NCBI GenBank assembly: GCA_949128115.1
Contig: OX421962.1
Span: 14,025,262-14,089,261 of the forward strand
Origin: Anaspis maculata
Taxonomy: Eukaryota; Arthropoda; Insecta; Coleoptera; Scraptiidae
Length of the DNA stretch: 64,000 nt
Direction of reading: 5' to 3'
A program made the translations under genes and the position numbers. Shown here piece after piece: positions 55,936 through 64,000 of the stretch (position 1 is the stretch's first letter; the number at the start of each line of letters is the position of its first letter). Below the pieces are notes generated by a model. That model saw nothing but the letters and a program-made list of their open reading frames with translations, ran no database searches and had not been told where the DNA came from.

Positions 55936-56690
55936 TACTATTGGGGTGAGTGCAAAGTGGGTGAGGCTTTTTGAAAAACACCATAATCGTGCTGACGTTC
56001 GGATCAGGGGTGCTGACGGCTACACTAGAAAATTCGAGGTTAGCTTAGGGGTGCTTCAGGGAGACCCAGTCAGCCCTTTCTTGTTTCCATTGTTTATGGC
56101 GGACATTGAGGAATATTTCAGGTATCGTGGTGCGAAAGGGTTGGCTATTGATGGCAGAAACGATGTTTGTTTGTTTTTGTATGCGGACGACCTCGTCATT
56201 CTGGGTGATTCTCCAGTGGACGTGAACAGGAAACTTGCAATTTTGAGTGATTATCGTAAAATGAACAAGCTGACTATGAATTTGGATAAGTCAAAGATTG
56301 TGTGTTTCTCTAGGAGTGGGTCGAGTAGAACTCCGGATTTTGATTTTGTGAACGATGGTACGAGGCTTAAGGTCGTCAAGAGGTACGTTTATTCGGGAGT
56401 GACGTTCACGTCCTCCGGGGTCTACCTGAGGGTGGCGAGGTCGACGGCTGATAAGGAGAAGATAGCTATTGCGTCGGTGCTTTCTATTCTGGCTCGTCCA
56501 ACGGTCACCAACTGGGACAACAGGCTTCAGTTATATGATGCCATGGTAGTAAGCGTGTTGTCATACTGTGCCCCAATCTGGTCCTTAAGATATGCTGAAA
56601 TAATGGAAAGGGTACAGCCATTTTTTTTTCAAGAAGCTTTTGTGCCTACCAAATAATACTCCTATATTAGTCCAGTTAATGAAGGGGGTC
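55936..56690 (+). pseudogene. Non-LTR reverse transcriptase, C-terminal half
   Basis: After the palindrome the RT continues as IGVSAKWVRLFEKHHNRADV, SLGVLQGDPVSPFLF and the catalytic YADD (FLYADDLVIL, near 56178), then the thumb region. The frame ends early at 56654-56656, after a run of T bases near 56622-56630; LCLPNNTP in another frame continues the homology to about 56690. The downstream frame does not join cleanly to the upstream half after removing the palindrome and one TA, so there is an extra indel at the junction. Confidence 0.85.
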
Positions 56691-57425
56691 TAGAGGGAAA
56701 TGCCAAGATCCCAATTTTTGACTTCAGGGCTGTGTTTGGACTTGTTAGGAGGTAAGCATACCAAAAGTCTCCAAACCTAGGGGTGAGGGGGGTGCAGGGG
56801 GGCACGAAGAAGGTACCGGTTTTCGGTTTTTCGGTTATATCTCGAAAACGGTTGGCCTTAGTCCAAAAGTGATCGTGTAAAAATTGAAGCTGACAAAATT
56901 CCCTACAAGACTGAACTATTAGTTTTTTCATATTATTTTTCCAGCCCGTCTAAGGGAAAGTTATGTGATGATGCAGGATGCAGGAAAAACGTTCTGACAC
57001 GATAGCCACCGAACCGGTAGTCTGGTCGACTTGAAATTTGGTATATAGACAGGGTCTTGCTGTTAAATGAGCTGATTAGTTTTTGGCTTGTAATCTGTCA
57101 AACGGAAGTGTCACTATAAAAAAATTACAGAAGCTATATTTCACAAAACTTGACTTTCAAAATGCCGTTTGGAAGCCCATAAAAAACTGTATTCAGAACA
57201 GTTGAAAATATCACCTTATTTGTCATCTGCCAAATGATAAAAAATGTCAAAGTTCAAAACTTTACCATTCAATCATTCAAAATCTATTCGATGGATTGGG
57301 ACCAAATTTGGCAAGAAGCAACAAAACATAAGAATCAAATTAGGTCTGCAGTTGCAGTTTTCCACCATTTTCCCGTCGGGCGTTATGAATTTTCAAAATT
57401 TCGCCTAGCCGTTGCCACTCGAGAG
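56691..57425. other. No recognisable gene
   Basis: Spacer with no domain. 56800-56900 is rich in CGGTTTTCGGTTTTTCGG-type repeats. Confidence 0.4.
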
Positions 57426-57433
57426 GGCCTCTC

Positions 57434-58837
57434 CAAGGCCGATTCTGAGTGGTGTGCTGGGTGTGCCCCTGCACAGGGGCGGCCAAAATTCAAGGGCGGC
57501 GAAAAGTCGCCAATTTTTTCTAACGAAAAATTGAGAGTCGAAAAAGGAACTGATGTTATGATTTTCGAGACCGACGGCAGCCGCCCTGCGTAAATTGTGA
57601 TTTTTTAGTGCCGAAAAAATACAACAGGTTGTCAAGAATGGAGGCGAGGCGGCCGCCCTGCGTCAACTATTATGGATATCAGACTTCTTTCTCAGATAAG
57701 TGTCTGAGGAAGGGCAAGAATTCCCATCTCTTGGTAACATTTCGGATAGTCTGTTTGAAATCGGATCGGCGTAAAAAAATGCGGTGTAGTACAAAAAAAA
57801 TTCACAACTTTCAAAAAAGCTGCACTACGATCAAAATTCGAAAACCGTTTAGACATATTGATATGTGCTTTTCAGAACTGCACTCGGAAAAAATCCGGGA
57901 TTTTTTCGCAAAAGCGGGGCATTGAATATTGTGGACCGGTTTTGCACTTCTTCTGTTTTCACCCTGTATAGCTCACTCAACGTCGTTGAACCTCTGTACC
58001 ATCCAAGTATCTTACAGAACACGCTATCCAGCATGACCACGATTTTCAAAATCGATCCATTTTTACCTGAGATATTCACATTTGAAGTAAGGCAAAATTT
58101 TCCAGTGAATCAGTTCAATTGTTGCCCATTTTATTTGAACAGCTTTATCTGATTCCATCCAACTACAAAATCAATATGCTTAGCTATGAATTGGTATAAG
58201 TGCCTAAAAACTCATCTATAGGTCGCGGGAACATAACCGTCACCTTGGCACCCGCTATGGCAACGTTGCAAGTATGCCTGACGTGGCAACTGTGCAACGC
58301 GCATTCTTTTCGTCGTTGAATTGACATGAAACGCTCGCGCAAGCGCAGACAGGGTGCCAAGGTACCGCTGTAGAGACTCGTTTGTTTTTAACATTTTTCA
58401 GACAAATCTTGAGCTAAGCACAATTATTTTTTTGATAAAGTGGCAATTGTTCAATAAATCATCTATATAATTTATTACAACTTAAGAAAACGGTATTCAC
58501 TTACTAGTGACAATAACATTATGTATACCATATACCCATCTTTAGCACGCGATTTTTGCTCCCGCGACCTATAGGGTGTGCCGAGGGATATGTTGAAGTG
58601 AGGTGGTCATGGACGCACCTTGATCCTCAGCGGAAAATAGATTATAATTGTTCATAATTTTGTTTTAAATTAGGGGGGCTTTCGCGGTTTTAGGCCCGCA
58701 AAAGTGAAAAAAATCGCCTGCGGTGCAATTTCTAGAGAGCCCAGACGCCCCCGCTAGAAAATTGCTGCGGGGTTACAGCTGGCGGGCGGCCAAATATTTT
58801 TCGCACAAGGGCGGCCGACGAGCCAGAATCGGCCCTG
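57434..58837. mobile_element. hAT-type element (hAT-3), non-autonomous
   Basis: Ends CAAGGCCGATTCTG and CAGAATCGGCCCTG. A perfect 8-bp duplication GGCCTCTC is at 57426-57433 and 58838-58845. The subterminal sequence shares a GGCGGCC motif near both ends. A small inverted-repeat element is nested at 58219-58572. No transposase was recognised in its 1404 bp. Confidence 0.93.
58219..58572. mobile_element. Small inverted-repeat element in hAT-3
   Basis: Ends AGGTCGCGGGA and TCCCGCGACCT with TATA-like flanks, compatible with a TA duplication. The middle has no coding sequence. Confidence 0.75.
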
Positions 58838-58845
58838 GGCCTCTC

Positions 58846-59767
58846 ACCCGAATTCCGACCAGGATGACTCGCTTTTGATGCAGCACTTCACTCAAAAACT
58901 CATTCCTGCTAGAGGATCGACTTTTTTCGAAAAATTTCAACTGATATCGGAAGTAGATTGAACTGGGCGTCGTGTAGATCTATTTTCAAAATCGACACAG
59001 CTTCGGTTTTCCGACGGTGATTTTTTCAATATGAAATTAGCACATTCCGTGAATTTGAAAAAACTGCAGTGCAATCTTAAACATGCGGTGAGCCCCACGA
59101 AATATTCATTTGAGGTGCAGACATGCCGCGAATGAAAGTTGGAGGGAAAATTTCCAAAATTGGACCCACGGTGTTCGAGTTTACCTCTCCGGAAAAATTG
59201 CAAATGTTCCAACCTTATTCCATGAACACATTTCTACCATTTGTTTTTGAAGAACAGATAACTGGTTCTTGAACATTTTCCAACAATTTTTCTCCAATTT
59301 CCCGGAAATTTTCCTGCTGGCCTCAGTTATCGAGACCGGACTTAGATGATGGAGCTTAAAGTGAAGCTTAATTGACGATTTCCACAATAAGATGATTTGG
59401 AAAAAAATTGAGGTTTTCTCTGGAAATTCAAATTTTCCTGACAAAGTTTTCAATTTCTTGCAAATATTCTCAATCTTTCTCTCAAATTCTAACTTTCCAC
59501 CTGAAGCTGGCATATTATTTGATGTTAATTTGTCTTTGTGTGATGATCTGAACAGAATGTGATTTACGTTAGTCTAGCAAATATTTTGTTTTGATATCTA
59601 ATTTTGGGAACATGCAACAGTTTTATTTAATTTTTTTTCTCTTCTCATGCCCAACTCTTGTAGGGGTTTTGTACAGAACCTACATACAATCAATTTATGT
59701 TATGTTATGTTATGCTAGTAATGATTGTTGGCGTGTATTTATTGTAGTACGAAGTGATAAACAGTGT
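58846..59767. other. No gene; dispersed repeat segment
   Basis: A repeat at about 59326-59465 is the inverted relative of 43036-43135. A short TTATG tandem stands at 59698-59713. Confidence 0.45.
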
Positions 59768-59785
59768 GTTGTAAAACGGTGCTAA

Positions 59786-59941
59786 GACAATTCGTCCCGC
59801 GGACAATTCGTAGCGGACAATTCGTCGCGGACAATTCGTCGCGGACAATTCGTCCCGCGGACAGTTCGTCCCGCGGACAGTTCGTCCCGCGGACAATTCG
59901 TCTCACGGACAATTCGTCCCGCGGACAATTCGTCGCAAGTG
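59786..59941. repeat. Left tandem arm of FB-1
   Basis: Around ten copies of GGACAATTCGTC joined by 2-4 bp linkers (GCG, CCGC). The reading frames in it are repeat artefacts. Confidence 0.95.
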
Positions 59942-62900
59942 AAGGCTTCGGAAGGTAAGGGGGTTATATTACACATGAAGACACAAGCGGGCTCAATAAA
60001 AAGATCTAAAAATCATGAGCAAACACAAGGGACTCCGACAGAGATCCGAACGCCACGAAAAAATGCAACGGGGCTCAGCAAGGCCTCAAACGATATTGAA
60101 AACATAAGGGGGGCTTATGGAGCTTCGAGAGGGCTCCGAATATCACATAGAGGCACAAGGTGCTTACTACTGCTTCGAAAGCCACGAAAAGATGTAAGGG
60201 GGCTCAGCATGCAGGGCTCAAAAGACGTTGAAGAAACAAGGGGGCCCACGGCAGCTACGGATGACACAAGAAGGCAACAGGAAGCTTACTGGAATTCTGA
60301 TAGTCGCATTGAAGAACATAAGGGGGCTCACTAGGGCTCCAAACTACACTCATGGGAACGAGAAGCTCACTAGGGTTTCAAGCTACACGTATGGGCACAA
60401 GGGGGCTCACTAGGGCTCCAAACTACTTTTGCGGGCACAAGGGGGGCCGATAAAGCTCCGTATATCACATGAAGGCACAAGGGACTTACGCTAGGGCTTC
60501 CAGCAATGTAAAAGCGCACAAGATGGCTTACTGGAATTCTGAAAGTCACGAAAACACATAATGGGGCTCATTAGGGCTCTCAACGACACATAGGGCACAA
60601 GGGGCTTAACAAGAATCTGGAAATCACGGGAAAATGCAAGTGGGCTCCGTAGAACTTCATATAATATTGGTTACACAAGGGGGCCCGAGGGGCTCTTCAC
60701 AACAAGAAAAGGCAAAAGGGGGTATGTATGATACTCACTGTATGATACTCTGAAAGCCAACACAAGTGGACTGATTGGGGCTCCAAACTACACATAAGGG
60801 TACAAAGGGGACCCGATAGAGCTCCAAAAACCATGGAAATACAACAAGGGGGCCCAATGGAGCTCTGTATAATCAAAAAAGGCAGAAGGGGGTTGACTGG
60901 GTTTCTGGAAGCCATTAAAAAACCAAAGGGGCTCACTAGGACTCCAAACTACACTAACCGGCACAAGGGGGTCCGATAGGGCTCCGCATATCACATAAAG
61001 GCACAAGGGAGCCCAAGGAGCTTTATATAACAACAGAAGGCAAAAGGGGCTCACTGGAATTCCGGAAGCTACGAAAAAACACAAGGGGGCTCATTAGGGC
61101 TCTATACTACACTTGAAGACACAAGGGGGCTCGATAGGGCTCTGAATATCACATGAAGACACAAGGTGCTTACTGCTGCACCGGAAGCCACAGAAAGATG
61201 TAAGGGGGCTCAGCACGGCTTCAAAAGACGTATTGAAGAAACAAGGGGGCCCACTGACGCTCCGGATGACATAAGACGGCAACAGGGGCTTACTGGAATT
61301 CTGATAGTCATGGAGAAATACAAGGGGGCTCACTAGGGCTCCAAGCTATACTTATGGACACAAGGGGGCTTACTAGGGCTCCAAGCTATACTTATGGACC
61401 CAAGGGGGCTCACTAGGGCTCTAAACTACACTTGCGGACACAAGAGGGTTCGATAGGACTCCTTATATCACATGGAGGCACAAGGGACTGACACTAAGGC
61501 TTCCAGAAAGGCAAAAGCCCACAAGATGGCTTACTGGAATTCTGAAAGCCACGAAAACACATGAGGGGGCTCGTTAGGGCTCCAATGGACACATAGGGCA
61601 GAAGGGGGCCTATGGAAAATCCAGAAATCACGGGAAAGTGCAAGGGAGCTCCGTAGAACTTCATCTGATATTGGTGACACAAGGGGCTCTTTATAACGAG
61701 AAAAGGCAAAAGGGGACTTACTGCATAGTACTGAAAGCCAATAAAAACAAAAATGGACTGCTTAGGGCTCCAAACTACACATAAGGGTACAAGGGGACCC
61801 GATAGAGCTCCAAAAGCCACGGAAATACGACAAGGGGGCTCAATGAAGCTCTTTATAATCAAGCTAATCTGCTTGCACAATGGGGCCAGATAGGGCTCCG
61901 AATATCACCTGAAGGCAGAAGGTGCTTGCTACTGCTCCGAAAGTCGCGGGAAGATGTAAGGAGGTTCAGCAGGGCTTCAAAAAACGTTGAGGAAATAAGG
62001 GGCCCAATGGAGCTCCGAATAACACAAGAAGGCAACAAGGGGCTTACTGGAATTCTGATATCCAGACAAAAAACAAGAGGGCTCACTAGGCGCCAAACTA
62101 TACTCTTGCGAACACTAAGGGGTCCGATAGGGCTCCGTATATCACATGAAGGCACAAGAGACCCAGGTACACTGGGGCTTCCAGCAATGCAAGAACGCAC
62201 AAGCCACGAAAACACACAAGGGGGCTCCTTAGGGCTCTAAATGACGCAGGGCTCAATAAAAATCAGAAAGTCACGGAAAAATGCAAGGGGACTCAGTAGG
62301 GCTTCAAATGATATTGGTGACACAAGGGGGCTCAAGGGGATCTAAGGGGGTTCATTAGGGCTCCAAATTATATTTATATAAGAAACAAGGGATAAGGGGT
62401 CGAATATAACATAAAGGCACAAGGGACTTACTACTGCTCCAAAAGCCTATAGGAAAAGTGCAAGGGGGCCCAACAGAGCTTTAAACGGTATTGAAGAGAC
62501 AAGGGGGGCCCATGGAGCTCTGTATAACAAAATAACGCGAAATGGGGCTTACTGGTACCTACTCCGAAAGTCATGAAAAAACATAAGGAGGCTCAACGGG
62601 GCTCCAACTACACCTGAAGGCACAATGGGGTCCGATAGGGCTTGAACATGCCATGGCGGCATAACGCTGCTTGCTGCTCCGGAATTCATGGAAAATTCGA
62701 GGGGGCTCAGCAGGGCTTCAAGTTACGTTGAATATAGAATAAGGGGGCCCAGTGAAGCTCTTGATAACACAAGACTGCAAAAGGGGCCGTATGGAAATCT
62801 GAAAGCAATGAAAAACAGAAGAGAACTCATTAGAGCTCAAAAATTACACTAGAGAAGATAAGGGGCTTGATAGGGACCAAATATCTCATGAAAGTATAAG

Positions 62901-63120
62901 GGGGCTTACTGGTGCTCCCGTCAGTGGGTGCTCCCAAAGCTTGGTGTACTAGCAAAAATTCTCGGAATTATGCAAGGGGACTAAGCAGAGCTCCAAAGAC
63001 ATAAAGAAATCAGGGTGCGCAGTAGGGCTCCAAATACTACAAAAAGGAATAAGGGGACTTACTAAAGTTCGAAAAGCAACGAGGAAAGACAAAGGGAGTT
63101 GTTAAAGTGCAAAACATTAT
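59942..63120. repeat. GGGGGCTC core: ~40-bp monomers in a ~1-kb higher-order repeat
   Basis: Monomers such as GGGGGCTCACTAGGGCTCCA plus about 20 bp repeat every 40 bp (clear at 61324-61445). Rarer variants recur at long range. AGATGGCTTACTGGAATTCT is at 60521 and 61524, and ACCCGATAGAGCTCCAAAA at 60811 and 61797. That gives a higher-order period of about 990-1000 bp, of which at least two copies exist. No coding potential. Confidence 0.85.
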
Positions 63121-63251
63121 TTTGCGACGAATTGTCCGTGAGACGAATTGTCCGCGGGACGAATTGTCCGCGAGACGAATTGTCCGCGAGACGAATTGTC
63201 CGCGGGACGAATTGTCCGCGACGAATTGTCCGCTACGAATTGTCCGGTCAC
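63121..63251. repeat. Right tandem arm of FB-1
   Basis: Inverted counterpart of the left arm: copies of GACGAATTGTCC with GCGG/GCGA linkers, ending TTGTCCGGTCAC. Confidence 0.95.
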
Positions 63252-63262
63252 GTTGTAAAACG

Positions 63263-63538
63263 ATCGTCTCAATTATAATCGAAACTGTACGCGAAATACG
63301 TAACGGTATGTCAAGGTACTTGAGTGAGAAAGTTTTTGATCATACGGTGGTATAATACACTCTTGGGAACCCGAATATAGCGACTTTTCCGAGTGGCGCC
63401 ATCTATTTTTGGCTTTCCGCAATGCATCTTGTTGGTGGCAGGTAGCCAAAGTAATGATTCATGATTCATTCCACGCCCCTTTGAAATGCAAGGGCAGTGC
63501 TCTCCGCTGATGCCAAAGATGAAACGTGTTATGCTAGC
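63263..63538. other. Unique flank
   Basis: No gene or repeat is recognised. Confidence 0.4.
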
Positions 63539-63692
63539 CTTACATTGAGCATCAAATGCTGCAGCTTTTTTTGCTGCAAAGTTCTGATTGGAACTGACGC
63601 CTGAAATTGCTGTCGTTGACCAACATGTAACCAATAAGAGCTCAGCAGCTAAAAAAGCTGCAGCATTTGATGCTTAATGCTCAATGTAGGGC
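63539..63692. mobile_element. Small inverted-repeat element
   Basis: Arms TACATTGAGCATCAAATGCT and the complement, with a TTAAGCA insertion in one arm, around AAAAAAGCTGCAGC. About 154 bp. Confidence 0.8.
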
Positions 63693-63720
63693 CACCATTA
63701 GTAGTGCTGGTAAGTACAAG

Positions 63721-63882
63721 TAGACAATACAAATAGAAAAGACCATAGTCGTCACGGATTTTTACGGTTGCGTAGGAACCAGGCGAGTCCATCATTCAAA
63801 AAAAGGTTGGCTGATTTTTGATGCCCCAATATCCGTGACGACGGTGGTGATAACATATGGTCTTCTCTATTTGAATTGTCTA
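63721..63882. mobile_element. Small inverted-repeat element
   Basis: Arms TAGACAATACAAATAGAAAA and the complement, continuing into CGTCACGGAT. About 162 bp. Confidence 0.8.
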
Positions 63883-63901
63883 TACCTACCATGCGATCAA
63901 G

Positions 63902-63995
63902 AAAATTCGGAATTGGGGTAGGCTGTGCTCTGGACGAAAGCAACTTGACATCCTGAAATTTGACCAAGTCACAGCCTACCTCAATTCCGAATTTT
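63902..63995. repeat. Short inverted repeat at window end
   Basis: Arms AAAATTCGGAATTGGGGTAG and its near complement around a 45-bp loop. The element may continue past the window. Confidence 0.75.
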
Positions 63996-64000
63996 GTTGA

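Larger units (their letters stand above)
48870..56690 (+). mobile_element. Non-LTR retrotransposon (ORF1, endonuclease, RT) split by two insertions
   Basis: Three parts belong together: 48870-49908, 53168-54864 and 55936-56690. ORF1 and the start of the endonuclease lie before a hAT-type element (49917-53159). The rest of the endonuclease and the RT lie after it, with a 1.07 kb palindrome inserted in the RT. Removing the inserts and one copy of each duplication gives a normal domain order. The RT part also has a frameshift near 54760. Confidence 0.85.
59779..63251. mobile_element. Foldback element with tandem-repeat inverted ends (FB-1)
   Basis: The left end is an array of GGACAATTCGTC units (59786-59941) and the right end the inverted array GACGAATTGTCC (63121-63251). 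The outermost bases are GTG and CAC. An 11-bp direct repeat GTTGTAAAACG flanks it exactly (59768-59778 and 63252-63262). This is longer than expected for hAT or Tc1 elements and close to the 9-bp duplication of Foldback/Mutator-type elements. Between the arms is 3.2 kb of a GGGGGCTC-type array with no gene. It matches FB-2 at 394-8915 in core and in terminal unit. Confidence 0.88.

Noticed and set aside
59764..63355. Several open frames on both strands in and around FB-1
   Set aside because: Their proteins are repetitive translations of 13- and 40-bp repeats and change with frame; no domain.

Overview
The window is non-coding, repeat-dominated DNA from an insect nuclear genome. The only host gene I can support is a pair of adjacent minus-strand exons, 46543-46685 and 34230-34382. 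They encode part of an acetylcholinesterase of the Drosophila Ace (ace2) type and are separated by a 12.2 kb intron. Introns of this size, Tc1-type, hAT and mariner-type elements, insect-like gypsy and non-LTR elements, and AT-rich spacers fit an arthropod with a large genome. A hemipteran is my best guess from the cholinesterase sequence, at low confidence.

Layout. 394-8915: a foldback-like element with tandem-repeat ends and a GGGGGCTC-type core, filled by a Tc1-like transposon with 0.6 kb inverted ends (1847-6482), two related foldbacks (about 2936-4204 and 6553-7965) and a tRNA-type SINE with a perfect 18-bp target duplication (8455-8650). 9009-9470: gypsy RT remnant, minus strand. 10.6-14.9 kb: decayed gypsy element, plus strand, split by a truncated non-LTR retrotransposon and by a 148-bp hAT-type MITE. 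17.7-24.5 kb: a 119-bp satellite split by a 5.3 kb hairpin, which itself holds a Tc1-like transposon whose transposase has one premature stop. 26.4-34.0 kb: more gypsy remnants, one split by a non-LTR element with an intact 549-codon reverse transcriptase.

34.2-46.7 kb: the cholinesterase exons and their intron, packed with near-perfect palindromes of 0.4-1.8 kb, including three CAGGGTG-ended ones in a row. 47.6-56.7 kb: gag-protease remnant, then a non-LTR element (ORF1, endonuclease, RT) split by a hAT-type element that is split by another hAT-type element, and split again in its RT by a 1.07 kb palindrome. 57.4-58.8 kb: a third hAT-type element. 59779-63251: a foldback element with tandem-repeat inverted ends, an 11-bp direct repeat at its borders and a 40-bp/1-kb higher-order core. 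63.5-64.0 kb: three small inverted-repeat elements.

The main result is a resolved insertion history. Target-site duplications let many nested events be ordered to the base. The repeated theme is long inverted repeats, many with no room for a gene, lying partly inside an intron where they would be transcribed as double-stranded RNA. No viral, CRISPR, rRNA or functional tRNA gene was found. Coordinates without a stated duplication are approximate.
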